Positions 1 through 7,227 of a DNA stretch of 25,553 nt are shown here, piece after piece. The DNA is from JAAEEP01 sp035529155 (GTDB lineage: Archaea > Thermoplasmatota > Thermoplasmata > Methanomassiliicoccales > JAAEEP01). How positions within the stretch are numbered: the first letter of the stretch is position 1; each line of letters begins with the position of its first letter. Where the stretch lies: contig DATKXF010000047.1 of assembly GCA_035529155.1 (NCBI GenBank), positions 1 through 25,553 on the forward strand, written 5' to 3'. The position numbers were made by a program, and so were the translations under genes. The notes beneath the pieces are model-generated. The model saw only the letters and a program-made list of their open reading frames with translations, did no database searches and had not been told where the DNA came from.

Positions 1-34
1 TATCGCCGACCTGCTCGAGGAGGCACTGATTTGA
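1..34 (+). CDS. 3' end of an upstream gene, possibly lplB (partial)
   Basis: The frame from base 2 reads IADLLEEALI and ends at TGA 32-34. The stop overlaps the TTG start of lplA, so the two genes are translationally coupled. In Thermoplasma-type archaea the lipoate ligase is split into a catalytic LplA and a separate LplB that replaces the missing C-terminal domain. The lplA here lacks that domain, so lplB is the natural candidate. Ten residues cannot prove this; the identification is inference from position. Confidence 0.45.
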   Translation, partial: IADLLEEALI

Positions 35-777
35 AGTGGAGATTAATGGATTTTGAAAGAAGGACGGCCTCCGTGAACATGGCCATCGACGAGGCCGTCT
101 CGATCGCGGTGGGCAGGGGAGAATCGCCTCCCACCATCAGGTTCTACGGCTGGGAACCGAGCGCGGTCTCCATAGGATGTTTCCAGAGCGTACAGGAAGA
201 GGTCGACGTTGAGGTCTGCAGGGAGATCGGTTTGGACATCGTGAGGCGAAGGACAGGTGCTGGTGCCGTCTACCATGATAGGAACGGAGAGATCACGTAC
301 AGTGTGATTTGCCCTCTAGACATGGTGGAGAACGATATCTCCGCTTCCTACTGCACGATCTGCGGTTGGATCATCGATGCACTGGACCTTCTCGGCCTCC
401 AGGGCCAGTTTCACCCAATCAACGACGTTCTGGTGAGGGGAAGGAAGATATCGGGCAGTGCCCAAACACGAAGGGGTGGGGTGCTCCTCATGCACGGAAC
501 ATTGCTGTACGATCTTGATCCCGGAACCATGTTCTCGGTCCTCAAGGTGGGCAAGGAGAAACTTTCCGACAAGGATATCATGGAATTCGATGAACGCGTC
601 ACATGCATTCTGAACGAGATCGAAGTTCCATGGCATCTGGTGCTGAGGGCATTGAGGGTAGCCTTCACCTGCGAAAAGGACTGGGAGATGGGGACCCTTT
701 CCAAGAATGAGATGGTGCAAGTCCATAAGCTCGCTGTCGAGAGGTACGGCAGTGATGAATGGACCTATTCCCGTTAG
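31..777 (+). CDS. lplA: Lipoate-protein ligase A, catalytic subunit
   Basis: This is a lipoate-protein ligase (biotin/lipoate ligase fold). It activates lipoate with ATP and transfers it to the lipoyl-domain lysine of E2 proteins. The 248-residue protein shows the family motif RRTGAGAVYHDRNGEITYSV (usually RRTGGGAV, so one glycine is alanine here) and GRKISGSAQ with the substrate-binding lysine, followed by a GTLLYDLD segment. It lacks the accessory C-terminal domain of E. coli-type LplA, as in archaeal two-subunit enzymes. The TTG start is chosen because GAGGAGG lies seven bases upstream and the TTGA overlap couples it to the preceding gene. It converges on the E2 gene it probably serves. 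Family assignment is secure; the need for LplB is inferred. Confidence 0.93.
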   Translation: MKWRLMDFERRTASVNMAIDEAVSIAVGRGESPPTIRFYGWEPSAVSIGCFQSVQEEVDVEVCREIGLDIVRRRTGAGAVYHDRNGEITYSVICPLDMVENDISASYCTICGWIIDALDLLGLQGQFHPINDVLVRGRKISGSAQTRRGGVLLMHGTLLYDLDPGTMFSVLKVGKEKLSDKDIMEFDERVTCILNEIEVPWHLVLRALRVAFTCEKDWEMGTLSKNEMVQVHKLAVERYGSDEWTYSR

Positions 778-808
778 AGGGATCAGAACCCTAATGGAGA
801 CGATCTCC
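778..808. terminator. Possible hairpins between convergent lplA and E2 genes
   Basis: The 62-base gap between the convergent stops holds two small inverted repeats: AGGG/CCCT at 778-792 and GGAGA-cga-TCTCC at 796-808. Neither is followed by a long T tract. They could end transcription from either side, but this is weak. Confidence 0.25.
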
Positions 809-839
809 AGGCTGGATATATCATGAACTTCTTCTGCTT

Positions 840-2084
840 CTATGCTGACATCAATATTATCTCGGGATCCTCCAGATACTTCACAAGAGTGTTGAGGAAC
901 CTCTGCCCCTCAGCCCCATCGAGTACCCGATGATCAAAGGTGAGAGAGAGGTGAATGACCTTTCGTATCTTCACCTCGCCATCGATGACAACGGGCGTAT
1001 CTCTTATAGCACCAGTACCGAGGATCGCGACCTCGGGGTAGTTGATGATCGGTGTTGCGTAGAGACCGCCGAACACCCCGTAATTGGTTATAGTGAAGGT
1101 GCCCCCCTTCAGATCAGCTATGTCGATGGTCCGGTTGTTAGCCGCCTCAGCTAGCCTCTGGATCTCCTCTGCCAGCTCGAAGATGCTCTTCTGATCCGCC
1201 CCCTTTACCACGGGCACGATGAGCCCGTCCTCGGCGGCCACCGCTATCCCGATGTTGTAGTACTTCTTCAGGATGATCTCCTGGTTCTCGTCATCCATCG
1301 TGGAGTTAAGGTAGGGATGCTCTTTCAGTGCCTCCACCAGCGCCTTGACGATGAACGGCATGTAGGTGAGTTTGATCCCTCGGGTCTCCATGACCGTCTT
1401 CTTCTCCCTCTCCCTCAGCTCCACGAGTTCCGTGACGTCCGCGATCTCGGTGGCAGTCACAGGGGCAGTCTTCTGAAGGGATTCGATCATCCTCCTAGCA
1501 GTGGTTCTCCTCACCCCCCTGACCGGAACCCGGTCCACCCAGCCGTAGATATCGAATTTGGGGACCTTCTTGGGCTTCTTCTCTTCCTTTGGTTTTTCCT
1601 CGACCGCGCCCCTGATGTCCTTCTCCAGCACCCTACCTTCCTTTCCCGTGCCCTTTACCTTGGAGATGTCCACTCCAAGGTCCTTTGCGAGTTTGCGTAC
1701 CTTGGGCATGGCCAGGACACCTACTGGCTTCTCTTCAAGGATCTCCTCCGGGGCTTCTGGCAGCTCTCCAACCACCGAGACTGACTCTCTCTTCTCTTCC
1801 GGTTCCTTCTTGACCTTGGCCGGCGTAACCTCCCCAGGTTCCTCTCCTTCCTCTCCGATGACGGCGAGCGTCTCGCCCACGAGGACCATGTCACCCTCTG
1901 CAAAGTTGAGCTTGAGCACCTTTCCCCCACTGGGAGACGGTACCTCAACCACTGCCTTATCTGTTTCCACCTCAGCCAGGGACTGGTCTGCCTCGATAAT
2001 ATCTCCTTCTTTCACCAGCCACTTCTTGATCTCGCCCTCGGCTATGCCCTCACCTAGATCCGGGAACTTGAACTCCGTTGTCAT
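840..2084 (-). CDS. pdhC: 2-oxoacid dehydrogenase complex E2 (dihydrolipoyl acyltransferase)
   Basis: This is the E2 core of a pyruvate or branched-chain 2-oxoacid dehydrogenase complex. It transfers the acyl group from E1 to CoA. The 414 residues contain one lipoyl domain (about 1-80, lipoyl lysine K43 in VETDKAVVEVP), a Glu/Pro/Lys-rich linker, a peripheral subunit-binding domain (about 124-160, MPKVRKLAKDLGVDISKVKG), a second linker, and a catalytic domain (about 185-414) with the DHRVLDG motif (H385). The ATG start has GAGGTGA four bases upstream, overlapping the E1beta stop. It is the last gene of lipA-E1alpha-E1beta-E2. The real substrate cannot be read from sequence; the related Thermoplasma complex prefers branched-chain 2-oxoacids, so the symbol is provisional. 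Confidence 0.95.
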   Translation of the reverse strand: MTTEFKFPDLGEGIAEGEIKKWLVKEGDIIEADQSLAEVETDKAVVEVPSPSGGKVLKLNFAEGDMVLVGETLAVIGEEGEEPGEVTPAKVKKEPEEKRESVSVVGELPEAPEEILEEKPVGVLAMPKVRKLAKDLGVDISKVKGTGKEGRVLEKDIRGAVEEKPKEEKKPKKVPKFDIYGWVDRVPVRGVRRTTARRMIESLQKTAPVTATEIADVTELVELREREKKTVMETRGIKLTYMPFIVKALVEALKEHPYLNSTMDDENQEIILKKYYNIGIAVAAEDGLIVPVVKGADQKSIFELAEEIQRLAEAANNRTIDIADLKGGTFTITNYGVFGGLYATPIINYPEVAILGTGAIRDTPVVIDGEVKIRKVIHLSLTFDHRVLDGAEGQRFLNTLVKYLEDPEIILMSA

Positions 2085-2093
2085 TCCATCACC

Positions 2094-3062
2094 TCAAAAT
2101 TCCATCACCTTGGCTATGCCTCTCATGATCCTGTCAGGATTGATGTAATAATAATCCTCTGACCTGGGCAGAGGCACCGTGATATCTGGGGCTGCTACCC
2201 TCTCCACCGGAGCCTCAAGGTGCAGAACGGCCTTTTCCATGATCCTGGCCGAGATCTCGGCTCCCACGCCGAAGCTCCTGGGCGCTTCCTGCACCACCAC
2301 GGCCCTTCCCGTCTTCTTGACCGATTCCAGTACGGTTCCGGTGTCCATTGGCGAGATGGTGCGAAGATCGATGATCTCCGTGGAGATATCCTCCAGCTTC
2401 TTTGTCGCCGTCTCGATCAGAGGGAGCATGGCTCCCCATCCCACCACGGTGACATCATCACCTTCCTGCACCAACCTGGCCTTTCCGATTGGTATGGTCA
2501 ATTCCTCCTCCGGAACCTCTTCCTTGATCAGGCGGTACGATCGCTTCGGTTCCAGGAAGACCACTGGATCCGGGTCCCTGATAGAGGATGTCAGCAGCCC
2601 TTTGGCCTGTTTTGGTGACGACGGGACGACCACCTTCAATCCCGGTATTTGGGCATAGAGGGCCTCCGTGCTCTCCGAGTGATGCTCCAGGGCCTTGACC
2701 CCTCCGCCATAAGGCATGCGGAGCACCATGGGGACAGACAGGCGTCCTCTGGTCCTGTTCCTCATCCTGGCCGCATGGGTTATCATCTGATTCAGAGAGA
2801 GGTAGGAGAATCCCATGAACTGCATCTCCGCAACGGGCCGAAGACCGTTCATCGCCATCCCGATGGCCGTGCCTACAATCCCTGATTCGGAGAGAGGCGT
2901 GTCGATGACACGGTCGGGACCGAACTTCTCGATCAGGCCTTCCGTCACCCGGAATACGCCTCCATCGACGCCGACATCCTCTCCCATCACCACCACGCTC
3001 TCATCCCTTTCCATCTCCTGCTGAAGCGCCAGGTTGATGGCCGACACCATGTTCATCTTCAT
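2094..3062 (-). CDS. pdhB: 2-oxoacid dehydrogenase E1 beta subunit
   Basis: This is the beta half of the thiamine-diphosphate-dependent E1 decarboxylase (transketolase pyrimidine-binding domain plus C-terminal domain), 322 residues, the usual length. Visible motifs are VVMGEDVGVDGGVFRVT (about 24-40), TPLSESGIVG with the likely cofactor-activating Glu59, and the LEHHSES loop near 126-132. The ATG at 3062 is chosen over a longer open frame because it overlaps the E1alpha stop as ATGA and has GGGAGGG about seven bases upstream. It forms an alpha2beta2 E1 with the next-upstream gene. Pyruvate versus branched-chain specificity is unresolved. Confidence 0.95.
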   Translation of the reverse strand: MKMNMVSAINLALQQEMERDESVVVMGEDVGVDGGVFRVTEGLIEKFGPDRVIDTPLSESGIVGTAIGMAMNGLRPVAEMQFMGFSYLSLNQMITHAARMRNRTRGRLSVPMVLRMPYGGGVKALEHHSESTEALYAQIPGLKVVVPSSPKQAKGLLTSSIRDPDPVVFLEPKRSYRLIKEEVPEEELTIPIGKARLVQEGDDVTVVGWGAMLPLIETATKKLEDISTEIIDLRTISPMDTGTVLESVKKTGRAVVVQEAPRSFGVGAEISARIMEKAVLHLEAPVERVAAPDITVPLPRSEDYYYINPDRIMRGIAKVMEF

Positions 3063-4135
3063 TCGGATCCCTCCCTCTGTTGCAGGCGGTCCATCTGATC
3101 CTTCAGTTCCGGTGGCATCTCGGCGTAAGTGTACTTGAAGATGTCCTCTATGGAGGGCTTGTGATAAGCCTCTGCCTTGGCAACGCACCTCTCCACCTCA
3201 TCCCGGACCTCGTTCAGGAGCTCCTTCTCCTTCTCGTCATCCCATAGCTTCTTCTTCTCGAGGTACTTCCTGAAGCGCAAGATGGGATCCCTTTTCTCCC
3301 ACTCCATGACCTCCTTATCAGAGCGGTAGCGGCTGGCATCATCGGAGGTGGTGTGGTCCCCCCTCCTATATGTAAATGACTCGATGAGGGTGGGACCGTC
3401 ACCATTCCTCGCTCGGTCAACGGCTTCCTTAGCAGCCGAGTATAAGGCCAACAGGTCATTGCCGTCGACCTGTATTCCCCTGAATCCGTATGCCAGTGCC
3501 TTCTGTGCGATCGTCTGGGAAGCGGTCTGCCGGACCCTCCTCATCGAAATTGCATACTGGTTGTTCTGGCAGACGAAGACGGTGGGGGTGTTCAGCACAC
3601 CAGCCATGTTCAAACCCTCGTGAAAATCCCCCTCGGACGACCCGCCATCTCCGAAGTAGACAAGGGCCACCGAGCCTTCCTTTCTGATCTTTGAGGCGTA
3701 GGAGATGCCCACGGCGTGCAGTATTTGTGATCCAACCGGCACTGAGGTAGGGGTCACCCTCAAACCATCTGGAAAGTTGTTGCCCTCCTCGTTACCCATC
3801 CAGTATAGGAACTGCCGCCACAGGGGAACGCCCTTCCAGATGAGGGCTCCCATCTCCCGGAAGGCCCAGACCATCCAATCATTATCATCAAATGCCATAG
3901 CAGGTCCAAGCTGGCTCGCCTCTTGGCCAAGGTTAGGTGGATAGGCACCCAACCGACCCTGTCTCTGCAGCTTCACCGCCTTATCGTCCGCGACCCTGGT
4001 CAGCACCATGGTCCTGTATGCCTTCAGGAGCACGTCTTCTTCCAGCTGTGGTTCAAGCTTCTTGATTACTGTCCCGGTCTCCTTCAGGATCTGAAGCCTC
4101 TTACCCTTCAATGGGTCATAATCGTCAATCAGCAA
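3059..4135 (-). CDS. pdhA: 2-oxoacid dehydrogenase E1 alpha subunit
   Basis: This is the thiamine-diphosphate-binding alpha subunit of E1 (358 residues). The cofactor motif runs from GDGGSSEGDFHEGLN at 162-176 to the Asn pair at 191-192. A conserved loop with YRRGDHTTSDDASRYR follows at about 256-271. A TTG start at 4135 is supported by GAGGTG five bases upstream; no better start lies nearby. It follows lipA after only nine bases, so lipoate synthesis and its target enzyme are co-transcribed. The protein resembles archaeal and Gram-positive PDH/BCKDH E1alpha. No E3 gene is in the window. Confidence 0.95.
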   Translation of the reverse strand: MLIDDYDPLKGKRLQILKETGTVIKKLEPQLEEDVLLKAYRTMVLTRVADDKAVKLQRQGRLGAYPPNLGQEASQLGPAMAFDDNDWMVWAFREMGALIWKGVPLWRQFLYWMGNEEGNNFPDGLRVTPTSVPVGSQILHAVGISYASKIRKEGSVALVYFGDGGSSEGDFHEGLNMAGVLNTPTVFVCQNNQYAISMRRVRQTASQTIAQKALAYGFRGIQVDGNDLLALYSAAKEAVDRARNGDGPTLIESFTYRRGDHTTSDDASRYRSDKEVMEWEKRDPILRFRKYLEKKKLWDDEKEKELLNEVRDEVERCVAKAEAYHKPSIEDIFKYTYAEMPPELKDQMDRLQQREGSE

Positions 4136-4144
4136 GACAACACC

Positions 4145-5011
4145 TCATACCGAATCTAAGGCCTCCATGGCCTTGTACGAACTACGCACGAACGGACCTG
4201 CCGCCACGAAGCGAAATCCAATGTCCAGGGCGTTCTTTCGATAATCCTGGAATCGATCTGGGGGAATATACTCCGATATCTGCAACCTACCACCCTTGGG
4301 TTGTAGATACTGGCCTAGCGTAAGAAAGTCCACCCCGGCCTCGAGCAGGTCCTCCATGGTCTCCACCACTTCCTCCTCGCTCTCTCCGAGGCCGAGCATC
4401 AAGGAGCTCTTTACGAAGATGGTCTCGTCGATCTCACCCATCCTCCTCAGAACCTGCAGGGACTGCTCATACGATGCCCTTCGGTCGCGGACCCTGGCCT
4501 GGAGTCTTTTGACCGTCTCCAGGTTGTGGCCGAGCACGTCGGGATGTGATTCGACCACGGTCTGGATTGACGCCTCATCTCCATTGAAATCAGGGACAAG
4601 GAGCTCTATGGTGGTCTCCCTACTCTGCTTCCTTACGCTCCTCACCACCGAGGCAAACTGACCAGCTCCCCCGTCAGCAAGATCGTCCCTGGTGACTGAG
4701 GTGATGACCACGTGGCTCAGTCTCAACTCCTCGACGATCTCCGCTATCTTTTCAACCTCGTCGGAATCGATCTCCCCGTTGGGATTGCCATAAGGGACTG
4801 CGCAGAATCCACAGTTCCTGGTGCAGATGTCGCCGAGGATCATGAAGGTGGCATTGCCAGAGCTCCAGCACTCAGATGTGTTAGGGCACCTGGATGCCGT
4901 GCATACCGTTCTCAATCCCCTGGTGCTGATGAGGTCCCTTATCTCCCTGAACTTGGGATCGGTGGGCGCCCTCACTCTCAGCCATGGGGGCTTATCAAGA
5001 CTCCTCGGCAA
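4145..5011 (-). CDS. lipA: Lipoyl synthase (radical SAM)
   Basis: LipA inserts two sulfurs into a protein-bound octanoyl chain to form lipoyl. The 288-residue protein has the auxiliary-cluster motif C37-x4-C42-x5-C48, the radical-SAM motif C63-x3-C67-x2-C70 (CTRNCGFC) and the C-terminal RSSY (276-279) that ligates the auxiliary cluster. All residues needed for activity are therefore visible. The TTG start is chosen because GGGGAGGAG lies about six bases upstream. It heads the E1/E2 operon. No lipB octanoyltransferase is in the window, so the octanoyl donor step must come from elsewhere or from the LplA at the other end of the block. Confidence 0.97.
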   Translation of the reverse strand: MPRSLDKPPWLRVRAPTDPKFREIRDLISTRGLRTVCTASRCPNTSECWSSGNATFMILGDICTRNCGFCAVPYGNPNGEIDSDEVEKIAEIVEELRLSHVVITSVTRDDLADGGAGQFASVVRSVRKQSRETTIELLVPDFNGDEASIQTVVESHPDVLGHNLETVKRLQARVRDRRASYEQSLQVLRRMGEIDETIFVKSSLMLGLGESEEEVVETMEDLLEAGVDFLTLGQYLQPKGGRLQISEYIPPDRFQDYRKNALDIGFRFVAAGPFVRSSYKAMEALDSV

Positions 5012-5054
5012 AGGTCTCCTCCCCTATTGGTGTAAGATATTGCAGCCTGTCCTT

Positions 5055-5084
5055 TTACATATTTTCGGAGATGAATTTATAAAG
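5055..5084 (-). promoter_or_regulatory. Probable promoter of the lipA-E1-E2 operon
   Basis: Read on the minus strand, CTTTATAAAT (5075-5084) and a second TATA-like ATATGTAAAA (about 5055-5064) lie 45-75 bases before the lipA start. Either could place the transcript start so that the strong SD of lipA is included. Which is used cannot be told from sequence. Confidence 0.5.
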
Positions 5085-5087
5085 GGG

Positions 5088-5104
5088 AGAGAAGAAAAAA
5101 AGGG
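5088..5104 (-). terminator. T-rich terminator after the isochorismatase gene
   Basis: On the minus strand, just past the hydrolase stop, the sequence is CCCTTTTTTTCTTCTCT, a pyrimidine/T-rich tract typical of archaeal termination. It separates this gene from the lipA promoter. Confidence 0.5.
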
Positions 5105-5120
5105 ATAAGTGGAGTCGGAA

Positions 5121-5723
5121 TCACTCCAGGCAGTTCAAGAAATCCTGATGGTTCATTACCTCCCCGATCAGGGGGAAGAACTTCTCCTCCACGTACTTCT
5201 GTTCCTCCCCAGAGAGGGCGGCGCAGCAGTCCTTCAGTAAGAATACCTTGAAGCCCTTGTCGTAGGCTGAACGAGCGGTGCCTTCTACGCAGACATTTGT
5301 TAGAAATCCACAGAAGGCGACGTTCTTGATGCAGTTCACTCTGAGCAGGAAGTCGATGTTGCTGGAGTTGAATCCATCCAGCGTACGCTTCCCATCGACC
5401 ACGATGTCTAGGTTAGTTGGCTTCAGCTCGTCGATTATGGCGCCACCCCAAGTTCCCTTTCGGAACGACCGAGATTCGATAGCTCCGATATGGATGGGGC
5501 CAAGCACCCCCTCGCATCCAGCGTCGCAGTAGTCCTCCTCGAACAATATGGGCATGATAAGTGTCAGCACCTTACCTCTGGCCTTCTCGATACAGTCCTT
5601 CGCGTTCCCTATGGTGTTCTGAGCAGCGATCTGCTCTTTGACTCCCCCATAGAGTCCCCCTCCTTCCTTGCAGAAGTCGTTCTGGAACTCTATGAAAACA
5701 ATTGCAGTCTCCTCCGCTTTCAA
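5121..5723 (-). CDS. Isochorismatase-family cysteine hydrolase
   Basis: A 200-residue cytosolic hydrolase of the isochorismatase/nicotinamidase superfamily, typical in length. The nucleophile is Cys145 in FLTNVCVEGTAR and the lysine of the triad is probably Lys112. The position normally held by the catalytic Asp (xDxQNDF) is Glu12 (FIEFQNDFC), a substitution seen in some subgroups with other amide substrates. Nicotinamide is therefore not a safe guess, and the substrate is unknown. The TTG start has GAGGGAT shortly upstream and a TATA-like CTTTATTAG near 5757-5766. It appears monocistronic, followed by a T-rich terminator. Confidence 0.85.
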   Translation of the reverse strand: MKAEETAIVFIEFQNDFCKEGGGLYGGVKEQIAAQNTIGNAKDCIEKARGKVLTLIMPILFEEDYCDAGCEGVLGPIHIGAIESRSFRKGTWGGAIIDELKPTNLDIVVDGKRTLDGFNSSNIDFLLRVNCIKNVAFCGFLTNVCVEGTARSAYDKGFKVFLLKDCCAALSGEEQKYVEEKFFPLIGEVMNHQDFLNCLE

Positions 5724-5824
5724 GAAATCCCTCTGTTTAAGAGATTCGAACTAGCCTCTAATAAAGATATTGAGGGTCGATCGTATCTTTCCCTAAATAT
5801 CTTGAAGATAGTAGTTTCAAACGT

Positions 5825-6300
5825 CTACGAAAAAATGTACATTCCGTGCTTCCTGCAGGAATCCACCATGGCCTGCAGGTGCTCGATGGGTAAACCCCTA
5901 TGGAGCGATCCTGAGAACATGAACACATATCTCCCTCCAGGTGCGCATGAATCCATGAAGTGCCTTACATCTTCCTCAATCCTTGAAGGTGGGCCAAGGA
6001 ACAGCGTGGTGAATGCATCCACCCCTCCCAGTATGCAGGTCCGCGACCCCCATTTCCTCTTTGCCCCGGGCAAATCATTCCTCTCAGCGAACCGGAATCC
6101 TGATATTCCTGTCGATATCGCCTCGTCCACCAAAGGGGTGAAATCCCCTTGGAACACCCCGTGAGGATGAAAGATAGTCTTCAGTCCGACCTTCGAGGCC
6201 TCCTTGACGATTCTCTTCAGAGGTTCTATGGAGAAACGTCGGAAGACTTCTGCGCCGAAAAGGTCGGGATTGTCGGTTGCGGAGGCTAAAAAGACGAAGG
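5825..6300 (-). pseudogene. C-terminal half of a uroporphyrinogen-decarboxylase-family protein (remnant)
   Basis: The minus-strand frame ending at TAG 5825-5827 reads FLASATDNPDLFGAEVF, then a KRIVKEASKVGLKTIFHPHG segment, GISGFRF, a GSRTCILGGVD segment and finally HGMYIFS. This is the C-terminal half of the URO-D/MtaA-like fold used by uroporphyrinogen decarboxylases and corrinoid methyltransferases. The family is normally about 340 residues; only about 150 remain and no start codon exists at the 5' edge. The frame runs directly into a permease fragment in a different frame near 6300. This suggests a deletion fused two genes that were once in tandem. Confidence 0.75.
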
Positions 6301-6686
6301 GAGATGCCCATGATTATTCCAAAGGAGACTGCCAGGGTATAACCGGCAGCCCATCGAGCCAGGCTGGCGCCCACATGACTGTAGATGGTCACATCATATA
6401 GTCTCTGTCCACCCAAGAGGTCGACGAGTCGTGAAAGAGTCTCCGTCGGCGTCGGGAACAGCGTCAACCCCTTCCATAAATTGACAGCCTCGGCGATCAA
6501 ATACCAGATCGCCAAAAGCAGGAGAATTCCGAGTGCGATGTTGAGGAATTGGTTTCGGATGCCATACTAAAGATCCTTCCTGTAATGGAATATGGCATCT
6601 CCAGCCTCTAGGGCATCCCGGGTGGCTTCCCTCCTATTGTTTGTTCTTCCCTCTTTCTCTTTAGACGTAAAGGGATTTAGGCGCAT
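6301..6686 (-). pseudogene. N-terminal fragment of an SsuC/TauC-like ABC permease, interrupted by TAG
   Basis: From ATG 6686 the minus strand encodes a charged 39-residue leader (MRLNPFTSKEKEG to HYRKDL), then TAG at 6567-6569. It continues in the same frame with YGIRNQFLNIALGILLLLAIW, LTLFPTPTETLSRL and SHVGASLARWAAGYTLAVSFG. The FPTP and SLARWAAGY patterns are typical of sulfonate/taurine/nitrate-type binding-protein-dependent permeases. Homologues are about 250-280 residues, but this one stops matching after GIIMGIS near 6305, where the URO-D remnant begins. An amber stop plus a missing C-terminal two thirds make it a pseudogene. Confidence 0.7.
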
Positions 6687-6869
6687 GTTAATCCCCAGCT
6701 TAAAGATTAAGCTTCAAACATTATTATTAGAGTTTGCTCTTAATTAATCTAAAATTGAATTAAATACATATCCTTTTCCATCAATCCCACATTATGCTGG
6801 AAATAACACCGTGAAACCCGCTCGTGAGTGGACCCAGGTTAATTATAAATAGCTCCTAACCTTACTTCG
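6687..6869. other. AT-rich intergenic region upstream of SRP RNA, with TATA box
   Basis: This region has no credible ORF. An AT-rich stretch (about 6690-6780) separates the permease remnant from the SRP RNA. TTATAAATA at 6843-6851 lies 25-27 bases before the predicted 5' end of the RNA, the expected distance for an archaeal TATA box on the plus strand. Confidence 0.65.
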
Positions 6870-7187
6870 GGATGCTAGGCTTGACCGGGGCGTTCGGCGT
6901 GCCCTTCTACATCGAAATCGTCGATATGCGAGGGTGACAGCAGCGGACGTTGTAACCGGAGCGTTGAAGACCTGATCAACGACTATGAGACCCTGTCCTT
7001 CGGGGCCAGAGGCAGCATCGCGATGCAGCCGGAGGGCGGCATTCCTTGCTCTAATCATGGGGAACGGGCCAGGCCCTGACGGGAGCAGTCCAACCGTGGA
7101 TTACTGACGCTCGAAGGGGTGCGGGGTTGAGAAGTCGATCGGATAATCTTCCTCGGACCGGCCGACAACCGCTGTGGCCTAGCACCT
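6870..7187 (+). ncRNA. Signal recognition particle RNA (archaeal 7S RNA)
   Basis: This is the RNA scaffold of SRP, which binds SRP19 and SRP54 and targets membrane proteins. The ends pair in a closing helix (TGCTAGGC 6873-6880 with GCCTAGCA 7177-7184), as in archaeal helix 1. The 5' Alu domain carries CCGGGGCGTTCGGCGTGCCC with the conserved TTCGGCG loop and a later GTCGATATGCGAGGG segment. The S-domain helix 8 is clear: ACGGGCCAGG, then CCC-TGAC-GGG, then AGCAG, the SRP54-binding symmetric and asymmetric loops. The length of about 318 nt is normal for archaea. The apical tetraloop (7077-7080) is UGAC rather than the usual GGAA/GNRA. A TATA box precedes it; no strong terminator is seen. Confidence 0.93.
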
Positions 7188-7227
7188 TATCCTCTTCCAA
7201 TTCTGTAGGGATGGGATGATGAATTTC

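Noticed and set aside
2179..2658. Long plus-strand frame opposite E1beta (and similar frames opposite E2, nrdD and the binding protein)
   Set aside because: They are antisense shadows of strongly conserved genes and have no domain pattern of their own.
3063..3188. N-terminal extension of E1beta by 42 codons
   Set aside because: It overlaps E1alpha in another frame; the ATG at 3062 has a strong SD and matches the usual E1beta start.
6567..6569. TAG read as pyrrolysine in the permease
   Set aside because: The gene is also truncated at its 3' side and no pyl gene is seen, so a nonsense mutation in a pseudogene is simpler.
6843..7058. A 71-residue minus-strand open frame
   Set aside because: It lies inside the SRP RNA gene, whose secondary structure and conserved motifs explain the sequence.
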